This document shows, piece by piece, positions 12,253 to 24,358 of a DNA stretch of 64,000 nt (within the stretch, counting starts at the first letter, position 1; the number at the start of each line of letters is the position of its first letter). The stretch is taken from assembly GCA_024811115.1 (NCBI GenBank), contig JAKOGH010000757.1, positions 62,001-126,000 of the forward strand, given 5' to 3'. The stretch comes from Terana coerulea. Taxonomy: Eukaryota; Basidiomycota; Agaricomycetes; Polyporales; Phanerochaetaceae. The notes beneath the pieces are model-generated. The model was not told the DNA's origin. It saw only the letters and a program-made list of their open reading frames with translations, and ran no database searches. The translations under genes and the position numbers were made by a program.

Positions 12253-13623
12253 CACAGCGTGTTGAGGTCAAATTTCAGCGGAGGTGCGGGGTGGTTGAAA
12301 TAGTGTCTGGGCCTGTATTGTAGCTATCTGGCAGACGCGTGAATTACCCCTGGCTGCAGTATTGCTGCGGGGCTGGTGAATTATAGAGTCCAGATTTCAG
12401 CCAGTCCCAAGAGTGTCTGCCAGATTGTCTGCGGGGTGGTTGGTTCCTTCAGCCCGAGTAAATCTTATCTCAATCTTATCTCTCGGACTGATTGCTTGCC
12501 TTATTAGGAAAGTCTGCTGCGGAGTTTGAATCCGATCAAGGCGGTTGGCTGGCTGCACTTGGCTGCACCTTGGACTCTTCGTTCTCTCCTCGATGACCAC
12601 TGTGCCCATGCCGTCCACCATCTACCCCAGCCCCGTCGTCGCACCCCGATGGACACAAGGCTGGGATCAAGAAGGGTATGTCTTCAGTCCTTAGAAGGTC
12701 CAAGTTCAGCGAGCAAGAAGTACTCACCAGTTGGCGCAGCTCATGCTTCAGCGCCCGTCGCGACGTAGCCCATCGATAACAGCAGAGAAATCACGAGAGA
12801 ATGTGTGTATAGTACACAGTAAGCGAAATCATTGTATTCATGGTCTTTTCTCTCACTAGGTTACGCATATAGTGACCTTCGGCGTCGAAAACCCTCGGAG
12901 GCGGTCACAACGGTACGTGCGCTTTGCTCTTGTACCTTGGCCGTCCCCGTTCACTTACCCCATCTTTTGTCAGGTGCTAATCCTCGTGGAATTTAGCTTG
13001 GATAGTGTGAAGATTAGTGAATGTGGGCTTTGTGCATGAGGTGCATGACATATGATAATGCCGATGGCGCTGATTTGACTTGTTTTTCGCAGATCCTACA
13101 GTGTTACTTGCTCATCATCATGCCTAGTTCCATCTTTGACCAAGCTTAACTCAAGCTGAGCTGAAGGAGTGCTCTGCTCAAACCCTGGGAGGTGACTACA
13201 GGTGAGTGAGCAGTTCTAGTAGGGTATAGCGGGCAAAGGCGGACTGTATGCGCTCTTGTAACATCTAGCTCCCTCCTATACTCCCAATTTAATGCCTGTA
13301 CCCTCAATGTATAGTAGTCTAGTGGCTGGTTGAATATAAAATGATTTTGTGCTAATATTATGATTTATTGTGGATTTATGCATAATTACTGTACAAGGGC
13401 GTCAAGAGGGCGCTAAGGCCATCTGGCAGCAGTCTTGCGCCCGTCTTGCAACGCACGCGCCAGATGGCTGAAATCTGGCAGCTGCGGACTGGTTGGAATA
13501 CTGGTTGAAATCCGGCCAAACACCTATTCCGTCACCGCACCGTACCCACCGCTGCGGCATGGTTGAAAGACGGCCGCGCAACCACTCCGCAGCTGCGTTG
13601 AAATATGACCTCAACACGCTGTG
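12253..13623. mobile_element. non-autonomous TIR DNA transposon, 1.37 kb
   Basis: The ends are inverted repeats: both begin CACAGCGTGTTGAGGTCA, and the outer 45 bases match at about 40 positions with no gaps. The repeat carries on more loosely inwards, where both arms have Cs and Gs arranged as TGCGG(G/A)GTGGTTG and several ATTTCARC / GGTTG motifs. The same three bases (ATA) flank both ends, which may be a target duplication or chance. No long reading frame or DDE-type motif lies inside, so it would need a transposase supplied from elsewhere. Superfamily cannot be assigned from this. Confidence 0.7.
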
Positions 13624-15399
13624 ATAGCCAGATGGATAGAGCAAGTAAGCTTTTCACCTGAGCCTTGGCACTGACCCTTCAGCTGACGTCTGTACCGCTC
13701 AAACCCCTCATTTCCGCTGGCGTCTGTGAGAACTACCATCATCCAGGGTGTTTCCTTGAGTCTGGGCCGGAGAAAATGCTGTGCCACGTATGCGGATACG
13801 GAACTTCAGATCGTGCCTTCCGCAGCTATACGCCTGAGTAGGGCTGCAGTTACGCCCGGACCTTGTGAAACGGGGCACTTTGGGACACGTTATGAATTGG
13901 TTATGGCTGCGGTAAGCACATGATCCTATGGCGTTCTTACGTGAGCTGTGACGTTTCTGTTCGAAGGTCTGGCCGCACAATAAACAACCATCCGGCATCG
14001 AACGTGCGTCGCTCTGAGTAGTTGCACGGGCGAAGCGCCTCTCATTCACAGGCTGTAGCCCCTGCGAGTCCTCGTCTGATCAATTTACGACACCTGCGAG
14101 CAGTTTCACTTTTGCGAGGACCTTCCCTGTTGGTAAGTCGTGTCTTGGCTGCATGAGTATTCCTACCATAGCGTGAACATCACTGTGAGAAGACCACTAC
14201 CTAGTGCGACATCAATTGTAATGTACGCAACATTGCTATCGGTCGAGGGCACCTGGGTTCAAAATAATGTTTAACCACTCCAGAATGTGTTTATTTGACT
14301 GATACAATATCAGGTGGTATTTCTGCGCAGCTTTATCCGCTTATGTGAATGGTTTAACGAAGTACTCGAGGTCACTCAACCGAACCCGAGCATTTTAAGC
14401 CGGAAGGCATCTGCCGCGAATGATGATTGGCGCCCGCGCCACAAAGCCGTTGCACGGGCACCAATAAGTTGAAGGGTGCTAGGCGACCCTTTAGGTATCG
14501 GATCGCCTTGTCTGAGCTCACGCTCCTTAACATTTGCTTGGCGAGCATGGCTAAGAATGTTTTGCTACAACAGATATAACATTGTGCTCTGTCTTCACAG
14601 TTCACTTGCTCGTTCTGCCGATTAAGTAAATATTGCTGCAAGACCTACTGGGCCTTGCTGAGTTACCGCAAGGAGGCGTGGTTTTACTTGAGATAGGCAT
14701 ATAATTTCTTGAGATATGTGACATGATGCTGCATTTTTGACAAGCTGAATATACCTTCCCGTCTCCTTAATGCCAGTGGCGGGCGCTCGCAATACTGCTA
14801 AACCTGCCAAATGTGGATGGAAGTGTTGGGCGTCTACCCTTGGCGTTTAACCTGGGGCGGCCGCTTTGCAACTTGTTTCTCTGAGGCCCTCTGACCCTCT
14901 CCATCACCAGGTGAGCGGATTCGACTGCTGCCCGAGCTTAGTAACTCACTCATGGTCTACTGTAGCTTGCACGGACGCAAGGACCTCACGGCAACCCAGA
15001 CGACGCACCTGAATATTTGTGCGGTGCACAGCCTTCATGATGATCTGGCATCACGCTTGGCCATGACTCATGATTGGGGATTGTCACATCGGACTCTGTG
15101 CTTGAGCGCAACTCGCTGGCTGCAGCATACAGGCAATAACCAACTTTTCCGGAGCACAAATTTATACAGTGGGTCAGTCATAGATAGCACAACTCAGTCG
15201 GGATGGTCTTCCTCTGCAGCCTGTTCAATGCGTTATTCACGGCGTCAGATGCTGCTACTGACCCTGAAGTCTGCCTCGGCCAAGATCGTCGTTTCACACG
15301 TCGATCATGCACATGGATGATACATTAACTCGGGCTAGAATTGGAGCAGCTCGGTAACGAGGGCCAAGTCAAACTCGACGATCGTGCTCAACTCACGGG
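13624..15399. other. gene-poor spacer
   Basis: Only short frames occur (up to ~120 codons) on both strands. None has a recognisable domain or a convincing exon chain. It may hold decayed sequence beside the TIR element. Confidence 0.4.
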
Positions 15400-15407
15400 T
15401 ATATAAG
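15400..15407 (+). promoter_or_regulatory. TATA box of the secreted-protein gene
   Basis: TATATAAG followed by a pyrimidine-rich stretch (15440-15485). The ATG is at 15672. A GTAAGT donor near 15500 and pyrimidine-rich sequence with an AG before the ATG would permit a 5' UTR intron, which would explain the ~270-base distance. Confidence 0.5.
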
Positions 15408-15671
15408 CCCTCGCGGTGGGACGGTAGACCCCAGCTCTCGCGCTCCTGGTTTTCCTTTTCTCAACACCGCTTTTCCACATTCTTTCAGGTACCGGCTGGT
15501 AAGTATCTAGCATGATACACTGCCTATAGCCTCCTTCTGATTAATCATAATGCTAGCCTGCGTTCGTTTATTTTTCTTACGACCGACTTTATTGCCCGAA
15601 CCGGCCACTTTCCTTACGTTCACGCCCTTCTCCCACCGATTTACCTTTTCATCTCCAACGAATTACCAACA

Positions 15672-16391
15672 ATGTACGCCTCAAAGCCCATTGTAGCTCT
15701 GATCATTCTGGCCTCGTCAGTTCCTGCCTTTGCCTGGCCGTACGTGACCTTTATTGCCTCTTGCCCGTCGGATGTTGAATTCAATGGCTACATTCACGTA
15801 GGATTCTTCCATGGGGCTCCAGGGAGTTGCATCCCAATCTCATGTCTCGCGAAGATCCCGCGAAGCTTGTAGCTCGCAAGCCGAACAACGAAGTTGACAT
15901 CCCTGATACCATTCCTCCGTGGGTGCTCTCATGTGATCCATATTGCGATATCATGCGCTGACTCCGCGTGCAGTGTCCATACATCCGTGTCCATGGGCAG
16001 TGGCTCTACTCAGAGTCATTTCACCGCCCGTGTACCTTCTGCGTCCGCATACCACCCTCCAACCATGACTCTGGCGCACTACCCCACTCTCAAGATCATC
16101 GTTCTCGTGAGGCAAAGCTTGTCGAGCTCATGGCCCGTCGCAGCCAAATTGGTGTGGACGACTCCGCGGCACTCGGTTTTGGCTTTAGTGGCCAAAGGCA
16201 TTGCGCATCTTCTCCAGCGGCAAGAGCTGGACAGAGAGACTGCACGTCGGGAAAAGTACGTTCATTATTGTCCTGTACACGTGTTTGGACGCTGATTCTC
16301 ATCGCTCTATAGGACTGCTAGCAAGGCTGTTGCCCTGGCTTTCCTTCAGCACCTGGCACGGAAAGCGAGGAGTCTCAACGACCTTGATTAA
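15672..16391 (+). CDS. small secreted protein, probably frameshifted
   Basis: The first exon encodes a classic signal peptide: MYASKPIVALIILASSVPAFA, i.e. a basic start, a hydrophobic core and an AFA cleavage site. Splicing of GTACGTG...CACGTAG (to about 15802) continues into REDPAKLVARKPNNEVDIP. An intron of about 55 bases (GTGCTC...GTGCAG) would avoid the stop at 15962. Further on the frame reads DSGALPHSQ and then, about 30 residues later, DDSAALGFG. The next recognisable piece, VAKGIAHLLQRQELD, is one base out of frame. It splices into ASKAVALAFLQHLARKARSL and a stop at 16391. Repeated D(D)S-A-L motifs near dibasic sites resemble secreted fungal proteins processed into pieces, but that is inference. 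Either an indel has broken the gene or the sequence has an error. Confidence 0.5.
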
Positions 16392-17249
16392 GATCATCGA
16401 CAGGTCCCTCAAATTTTCATTCATGGGTTCGAATGGCGAATTCGCGGCGGAGCCGCTCGTCCTTCAATGCAGCCTCGATCCGTAGACCGCCGGCCATCAT
16501 CGCTCCGTGCGACACGGGTGACTACTAAGAGTAGACCGCCAACGTTCCCAAACCGTTGGAGTCCTCTACCCACTGCCACACATATTGCCCCACACTACGG
16601 TACTGCCGAGAGGTTGCGCTGCCATCCAAGGGTAGACTTGCCCTGCGCGATCCTATCGCTGCTACTTGTGTTCCATCAGGGTAGCATAGGCTCACCGTGT
16701 AACCGGATTGCTTCGCCTTCGACATGCTGGAGTCCAAGCATGATTGTCATCACGGATGGTCATGGAGCTTGTCGAGTCATTGGGTCTCTTCCTGATTGCG
16801 AAATTGCGAACATGGGTAAGTATCATTTGTGCTGCATGGTTGAGGAGCCAGTTCCATACGCAATAACTTGAAGATGTCGATCAGACGCACTTATGTAACC
16901 AAATCTAAGGTAGTTCCTGATACCTGGGCACTTCCGACATACTCCCATCACTTCTGTCCGCGCTCCGAGGTGCCGTTCGCACAGTCTGCAGTTGACATAG
17001 GTCAACCATCTTACTTCTGCAGGGCAGTGCGTGAAAGGAACGCGAGCCACTGTTTGCATAAGTAAGTGCTTTCGCACGACATCTTTCATGGGTTAGTTCG
17101 GACCGACAGTGAAATCCAACGTAAGTAGATTCGCCCTTATACCAGCATCCGATCTCTACTCGGCCGTCAATTCGCAGTTGCTTCCATTGCACTCATTCTC
17201 CCTCATTGGCCTTGCAGCGTACTTTGCCGCTTCTTGGCGTCTCCCACCT
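16392..17249. other. intergenic, no gene seen
   Basis: Frames up to ~130 codons on both strands without domain signals. It presumably includes the 3' flank of the secreted-protein gene and the promoter of the DUF6533 gene. Confidence 0.4.
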
Positions 17250-19004
17250 ATGTCTTATTCTACGCAAGCAACACCTGCAATAGCTAGCGAGGTTGGTAGC
17301 ACGCTCGGCATCATGTACGTCGAAATCGTTATCATGCGCTGGTTCAGATTGTCTAACGCCCTGCATAGTCAGAACGATGACTGGATGCTGGCGTGTATTG
17401 CAAGTACGTGGTACCACATGATTCAGTTTCAGGTGCTAAACGTAATGCTGTCCAGCACTTATTCTGTATGAGTATATTATTACGTTTGAGCGAGAGATCG
17501 AGGCCGTCTGGAAGAGGCAAGGATCGTTGTTATCTTTACTCCTCATCTCGACTCGCTGGACGTTGTTACTGGAAGCGATCGTATTATTACTTCCGCCACC
17601 TCAACAAGAGGTACGAAAAGAACTCAATGTCAAGTCGCGGCTGATAGTGACGGGCTGCCTTTAATGGACAGAGACAGTGAGCATATTCAGTTTATCATCG
17701 CAAGAGTACGCATACTTGCGTGATCCTGACAGCACGATCTCGAAATAGATGCAACTGGAGTGTGCTGTTAAATGTTATCGCCGAATCGATTGGATATATC
17801 CAAGCAACAGGTGCGCTTGGCGTTTTCGAAAGGTGCTGGACAACAATCTCACGGCAAGATCGACACTACAGCCATTTCGGCATTGAGAGCATATGCCATC
17901 TCAAATCGGCGCACCCGCGTATTTGTCGCGGTCCTAGTGCTTGGTCTGTTTCCTATAGCTCTCCGCGTCGTGAGTTCCTGCATGGCTGATTATAATGGTC
18001 ACCGTGCTCATGAGATGCAGCCTGAGTTCCAGATCGCGCGGTCCTTGATTACCATGCCATTCATCGGCCATGGATATAAACTGTGTGTTCAATCTGAACC
18101 AACACCCTTAACGCATGAAGCCATCCGGCTACAAGTCATGTAAGTACGCCAGTACTCTCTACCGGGGAACACTATGTGCTCATACACGCTATGTTGCTCC
18201 TGCCAGATGTGAGTTCTCAAGCGCTCCGGATCCCAGGGGAATTGAGACAGACCCAGGACGCAGTGGCTTGTGTTTCCCGCGTACCCGTCATCATAGCCGA
18301 ATGCATCGTTATTGCGTTTACATGGTCTTCCAGCGTACCGTCAGCGGTCTGCCCTGGGAATGCACGCTAAGACTTCCGTTTCGCACTGGCTGCTGAAGAA
18401 TGGTGAGCACGTATTGAATATCACTGCCATTTAAGCCTAATACCTCGCGCTTTAGGTACTATTTACTTCATGTAGGTGTCTTCGTGAACCAAAAAATGCG
18501 CCACTGCTCAATCCAAGGTTCACCGTCAGAATGATCCTCCTTCTCAACATCACTCAGACCATCACTGGCACTGTGAGTCGCCGGGTGAGTACAGTACTCT
18601 CGCTCTATCTGGGACGTTCTAAGGCTCTTATAGGATACATCCGTGGTGGTGGGTGCCTTTCTGGATAGCCTGGTAAGCGTTCAGTCGGTTCGAGGCTGTG
18701 CGCCATGCACTAAGTGTACTATCCACAGCCGCCAATCCTCCTCTGCAGATTCATGATGGACCTGCGATTACGTCTCGCCAAGCCAGATTGGTCTGAGCGG
18801 TTTTCGATCTCAACATTGATCTTCGGAAGTTGGTCGGCCCATCTGGACGAGTTTGCGCTGCCGATAGATGACGGCGTGGCCAACCACCTTCAAGATAACC
18901 GCAGCTCCGAGTCTGAAAGCTCGTACAATAACTTAGACAATGCTTCAGGTTGCGAGGATATCAACGTGAACAGCATACTACAAATTAATTTACCACATAA
19001 ATAA
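17250..19004 (+). CDS. DUF6533 domain multi-pass membrane protein
   Basis: Many short exons. The N-terminus has SEVGSTLGIM, and small exons give QNDDWMLACIA. The DUF6533 core follows: YEYIITFEREIEAVWKRQ, then RWTLLLEAIVLLLPPP (about 17465-17608). Later exons give LNVIAESIGYIQAT, joined across an intron to ISALRAYAISNRRTRVFVA and VLVLGLFPIALRV, the usual FSALRVYAISNR signature of the family. Next come IAECIVIAFTW, SVSHWLLKNGTIYF, MILLLNITQTITGT and RFMMDLRLRLAK, with a polar tail ending at 19004. Several hydrophobic segments indicate an integral membrane protein of about seven spans. The family's function is unknown. Near 18330 the reading frame slips by one base between the TW segment and the SVSHWLLKNG segment, and a stop follows TIYF unless an intron is placed there, so the gene may be recently broken. 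Confidence 0.7.
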
Positions 19005-19176
19005 ATTGCCGTAGGCTGTGCTCAAGTTTGACGTGTTCTATCTTCTGTTGTTTGATATATAGTCGATATCCATAGCATGTACACAAAGTACAATATAAAA
19101 GTCTGCAATTGGTCTGCTCGTGTGCTGTTCGAATACTTTCACATTCCCCATTCTTCGCTTGGTTCCCAATGCATTC

Positions 19177-21179
19177 TCACACCTCCCGCTTTGTGGCCCA
19201 TAACGTTAACTCGGGGCCGAGGTAATGCGGGACGAAGCATTCCCTCCACTTGTACTCTTCCGGGCTACAGTCACACCAACATCAGCAAGCATGTTGCCAG
19301 GCACTCATCAACAAACTCACCTGCCCGTACGAAGTTTCAGGTCGTATCGTCTGAACAGATGCGCGAACGCCAGGTACAGCTCGCAGTACGCCAGGCTACA
19401 CAATTGAGCGTCAGAAATTAGAAACGTTCGATCATTGCAAGTAGGCTAGGCGTACTTGATACCAGGACAGCTCCGCGGGCCCTTCGAAAACGGGATCAGC
19501 CATGTATCGAGTGCGCGGCTGCTGTCGGCGTCGAGCCAACGTTCGGGATCGAGCGTACGCGGCGACGGAAACAGCTCTGGATTCCAATGGACGAAAATGT
19601 TACTCATTCCGACGACCGTCTACACGCGCGTCAGTCAAAACTTAGACTCGCACTAACGGAGAAGGAATCTGGCGTACTCCGCCGGGAATAAACTCGTTGG
19701 AAATACATGCTCCCTTGGACGGAACGATCCGTGGCATGGGCGACACTACGCCATGACTGTTCCGCAACGACTCCTTCACAACTGCACGCTGCACAAGTGT
19801 TATCATCAGGTTAGGATTCAGCTACCAGGGTTCAACAGCGCACCAGGTATGGTAGGCTCTCCAGCGTCTCATAACGCGGTGCCTCCTCCAAAACTGGCCA
19901 TGCCTCCTTCAACTCTCCGTATAGCCGGTCTTTTATCTTCGGATCGGCCAGGGCGTGAAGCGTGCCGAGTGTCAGGGCGTCACTCGTTGTGTCCGTGCCC
20001 GCGTACGCATACAGTAGCGCCTCATCCCTCAGCGATGTTTCTGTCAGCTGCTCGTGCGACGGGTCCGAGTCAAGGAACGCATGGAAGATCGTCGGATGGG
20101 GGCACTCTGCGAGGAACTGAGGGTCTTGTTTGGCCCTGCGGACTTGCGACTTCAGAACCTGTCGACGGCGCATACTATATGAGTCACGATACTATAGTTA
20201 TGCATCAAGCTGATCGAGAAATGACTGACCTTCTGGAAATCTATCCATCCCTGAAGGCCTGGATTCAACCAAAGCACGAGCTCCGGTGGGCATACCGACA
20301 TAACCCACTGGAAGAGCGGGAAGTGCTTGAAGCTCCACATGATCGGCTGTGCTGCATGCAACGTTTTCTCGTAGGGCGCGTCGAATCCGGGCGCGCTGCT
20401 CGCATGCGTACTAACCGCGAAGCACATCGAGCAGATCGTGTCGAGTGCAAGACAGCGGAAAGCGCGCCGGAAGTTTACAGGCTTCTGGGCAGCGACGTGT
20501 GCGTCGATGTTCGCAAACATCGTCTCCAGCTGTTTGACGGATCAGTCAGCATGTCTTTTGAGTGCTAGTGAGTACGCACGCAGTCCTGGAAGACATCTTG
20601 CATCCCGAGCACGGATTTTCGGGAGAAGATCCCCAGCGTGAGATCGCGCCGCTTCCTGGCCGTCTCATAGTCCGGGATCGTGAACGTAGACGCATTGTCC
20701 GCAAATATGTGATACAAGTCCATATCTTTGTCCCATCGGATTTTCGGGTTGTACAACTCATGGTAGGCGGAAGGGTTGGCGAAGTGGATCTGTTCAGTCG
20801 AAGGTCTGAGTTCACTGTGAACGGTTGCCAAGGTTGCAACTCATACCTCGTTTGGGCCGATTCTGACAATGTCGCCCTGCAAGACTTTAGTCGAGCTCAA
20901 CAGTAAAATATCTGTAGTTATATGTGCACCGTATTTCGCATGTAGCTCAATCAGCTTTAAGGAGATGCTTCCACTCCGGAAGGCCTCGAACCACACCCTC
21001 CACCATATGGTTGCCGCGGCGAGCCTCGGGCCTGGGAATCGCGACAGTGGATGGAGGTAGACGTTGTAAAGGCTCTTAACTATAGACCATGCCGCGAAAG
21101 CGACGAGTAGGTGTGAGAGCAAGTCTCTCGCTGTTACGGGAAGAGGGAAAGTTTGTGCGAGCTTCTCAGCTATTGCCAT
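19177..21179 (-). CDS. cytochrome P450 (intact-looking)
   Basis: The start at 21179 gives a hydrophobic N-terminal anchor (residues ~15-37) and the proline-rich hinge HPLSRFPGPRLAA. Then come GDIVRIGPNEV and HFANPSAYHELYNPKIRWDK, I-helix AGTDTTSDAL (about 19985), ESLPYL, K-helix KESLR (ExxR, ~19770), the PERW region, and the haem loop FSKGPRSCPGI with its cysteine ligand near 19487. Small final exons encode CELYLAFAHLFRRYDLKL and KWRECFVPHYLGPE, with the stop at 19177. All exon joins I tested keep frame, including GGC GGA|ACG at about 19700. Length is about 500 residues, normal for the family. It is a membrane-bound haem monooxygenase at the ER. The substrate is unknown. In style it resembles the trichodiene-oxygenase-like group, but I do not assign a CYP family. 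Confidence 0.88.
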
Positions 21180-22161
21180 TGGGGCTACGGCAAAGCAAGA
21201 TGGAGAAGAGCGACGCGGAATAAAGCCCTCATATAGGACACGGTCTATCTAGGTTCAAACGTTAGTGAAGTCATGAGACATTTACATGCACGAGGAAGTG
21301 GACAAACGTTCATAGCAGAGGTGCGAGACTCAATGCGAGAAGGCACACTTAGCGTCTCGAATCGCGCCAAGCACTAAGGTTGGCTCTAACCAACACGCGT
21401 TCCGACTTCCACGAGTATGCCGTATGGGAAGCGCTTTGCAGAGCTCCCCTAGGCAAGAGGGAAAAAGAGGGTATGGCCGTCACACGCACCAGCACTGACG
21501 AGTCTGTCTTGCGGTTCGATGCATCCTGACGCCAAGGATCTTCTCACATTTCCTGACTCCCAAACTATAAATTCAGGGTCCCTGGGACGAGGTATAAAGT
21601 CCTGTCCCTTCTTTGGCTATGGCTAATAAACCTTGTGTATCAGCCATCTTCCATCTAATCATGCGTCTGTAGGTATGGCAGACTTACCTCCCAAAGGTCA
21701 AGTTCAGATCGCACCGCCTGAATAGGTTCAGCGTGCGCCAAACTGGGGCCAGTGCTGTTGGATATGATGTGCGGTCAGCGTGGCTGCCGACAGTTCCCGG
21801 GAGCATTGGCATACCAGTAAGCAAAGTTCGGCACTAGCGCCGCGGTGAGTACGGACACAAAAACTGGTCTAGAAGCAAACATGCTGAATGGGTCAAGAAG
21901 CCGCGGTAGTCGTAAGGTGGAGCGACGCGGGGCGCCGGTCGCGCTGGCGGAAGCAACAAGGTTAGCCATAGCGGTTCAGAAGCACCAAGACAAGACTCAC
22001 CAACTGGAACATGGACCTGGTCTCATGCAATTGTCCGAAGGCATACGAAGCCGATAACGGCCAACAGGAGCAAGCAGAGAAAGTGCGACTGTCTTATTGC
22101 AACGGAGATTACAAGCAGAACAATATCCGCCCAACGTCTGCTGTCGCGATTCGCATCTATC
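21180..22161. other. intergenic between two P450 genes
   Basis: A minus-strand CTATATGAGG about 45 bases upstream of 21179 could be the TATA element of the first P450. No gene was recognised. A minus-strand frame at 21775-21969 has a hydrophobic stretch (FVSVLTAALVPNFA) but no supported exon chain. A plus-strand TATAAAG at about 21594 has no gene downstream that I can see. Confidence 0.4.
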
Positions 22162-24358
22162 TCACGCCGCGGCTGACCCACCAACTCCTCTCCTAGGCCT
22201 CAACGTCACAAGCAACGGGCCCCGCGCCGACACGAAATAGTCGTGTAGCGTGTCCGGCCAACCCGCCCAGTCGAAGCCGTCCGCGAACGCGAACTCGAAC
22301 CGTTGCAGCAGCGCGCTCGCGACCATCAACATCTCCGCGCCGCGCGAGGTGGCGCCCGACGCAGTTCGCGGGCCCGTACGAGAACGGGATGAACGCCGCG
22401 CCGTTCTGGCCGGGGTAGGCGTTCGGATCGTGCCAGCGGTCGGGGTCGAAGACGGCGGGCGACGGGAAGTAGCGTGGGTCGCGGTGCAAGACGTAGGGCG
22501 GGATATAGACCTGGGCGCCTTCGGGGACGAAGCTGCGTAAGGTGCGTGTGAGCATGCTGAAGTGAACAAGGTAGCGCGGCGGCGTACATTCCGGCAACCA
22601 CGCGGCCACCGGTGCCTTTGAGCACCTCTCGCGGCCCTCCAGTCTGCACAGGCGGCGCCAATCGCAGGGTCTCATTCCTTTCAGTCCCGTCAGTCAGGCC
22701 GTAAGCGCCGCTAACATGGCATGAGCTCACTCACAAACATGCGTTCAGATAGCTGAGATCACCGTGCTTCGAAGCGTCCAGGGCATCTTCTCCCGGCGGG
22801 TACACATGATCAACTTCGGCGCGTACCTGTTCGAGATGCGCTGGGTTGCAGAGCAAGAACCAGAAGAGGCTGACCATCGCGCTCGACGTCGTGTCCGCAC
22901 CGGCGATGATAGCGAGGACACCTAATGCTCAAGCCTCAGCCTCGACTCCGGGGAGAAGCTCATGAAGAGAAATGAACTGACCGTCCGAGGCCACATTCAG
23001 CAGGGATGGCTTTTCCTTCTCCATGCCCGCATCATCTGACTACACGGCGTCAGCAACCACTGAAGTCATTGTGCAATAGGCCCGCGGCGTACGAGGTGGT
23101 ACCACAGATCCTTCGTGGCAGAGCCGCGTGTCGCGCGGGCGTGCGCAAAGTCCCGTCCAAACTTGCGCAAGGTCAAGATGTGCTGCGCGACGGAGGGAAC
23201 GTACCGCATGAGCGGCGCCGCCCACGGTATGTGCGAAGCCATAGACACTGCGCTGCAAGGCAACATTCGTTATTACGACGACGCGGTAGAGATAACAATG
23301 CATACATACACTGCGAAGCGCTCAATAACGCCCCAAAGCCCAGCGTTGTCCCCGCCATCACGTAGCATCTCGAAGCCACCACCGAAACTATGGTAGAGCA
23401 TGTCAGCGTCGTGGTGTTGATCAATCATAAAGGGCACACGCACGCCATATCGCCCATAAAATCGAATCTGCCATATACAGTTCAGTTCCTGGGTTCGCAG
23501 GTGGTCGTGGCCAGGGAAACTCACGTAAAGTATCCTATCCACGCGGTCAGGTCAACCACGCCCGAGATGCCCTCCAACCGTTCGATCAGCTGGTGCAACC
23601 GATGCGCGATAATGTCTTCGTATTCCTTCAGCGAGTCCGTGCTCATGCCCCTGTTCCACAGCCGCCGACGGTTAGCGTGCTCCTCTCCGCTCATCGCGAT
23701 GAGGTTGCTCGGCGCGTTTGGGTCTTTCCTGGAATCGTAGTCTGCGTGGCTACAGCCTCAGCATAGCTGCGACAGTCAAAGAATAACGCATGGGACGCAC
23801 AACGGCCCTTCGGCAGTCCTCCAGAACCTAGGACGGCAGGAATGGCGTCGACGTCCACTATGGAGATGTCGTTCGGACCTGTATCATTGGTGAGCAACGA
23901 GTAAGCATACATCCATGATTTGACGTGCCTATGCGTACAACAGGCCCGTACTGCTCGTGCAAGCGTTTCATGAGGGTATGCTGATGGCCGGTGTAGCTCG
24001 CCCAAACCCCCATCAACTTGGTCACCTTGTGCAGCGTGGGGCCAGGGTATTTAGCCAATGGATGGAATGGCGAGATGCGGTAGAGCGATATCGAGGTGCC
24101 CAGCGTCAGGAGGAATGCGGCGTACACGCCGGCAGCGGTCCATAACGTGTAGCTTTGGGAGAGCACGACCAACACGGCTGGACAGCTTAGTATGAACAAC
24201 ACGAGGGATGGCTGCACACGACGCGGTTCAAAGTAGTGGAATATAATATGGACAAGCTGGCGTCGATCACTTAGCAACTTCTGCCATGCACGAGACCGTT
24301 GTATGCGCACCAAAGCTAGCCCAGCAGACGCAAGCCTGCCCGCATTCTCGTCCAGCAT
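22162..24358 (-). CDS. cytochrome P450, frameshifted after the haem loop
   Basis: Unrelated to the P450 at 19.2-21.2 kb. The start at 24358 (MLDENAGRLASAGLALV) leads to two or three hydrophobic segments, then RISPFHPLAKYPGP and RLHEQYGPVVRIG. This joins PNDISIVDVDAIPAVLGSGG through an intron with a GC donor (near 23920). The exon DLTAWIGY leads to GGGFEMLRDGGD, then FGRDFAHARATRG, I-helix AGADTTSSAM (~22900), NETLRLAPPV (ExxR) and FIPFSYGPANCVGRHLAR, with the haem cysteine codon at 22361-22363. Between about 22336 and 22350 one extra base moves the remaining conserved sequence (EMLMVASALLQRFEFAFADG, WPDTLHDYFV) into another frame. Unless this is a sequence error, the protein loses its last ~55 residues. 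Its 5' two-thirds and upstream region are duplicated at 28.9-30.4 kb. Confidence 0.85.

Noticed and set aside
21775..21969. Short minus frame with a hydrophobic stretch as a secreted peptide
   Set aside because: No supporting splice pattern, and a single 64-codon frame is expected by chance.
19177..24358. Two P450s as part of a secondary-metabolite cluster
   Set aside because: No terpene synthase, PKS, NRPS, methyltransferase or transporter gene was recognised nearby, so the label is not supported.
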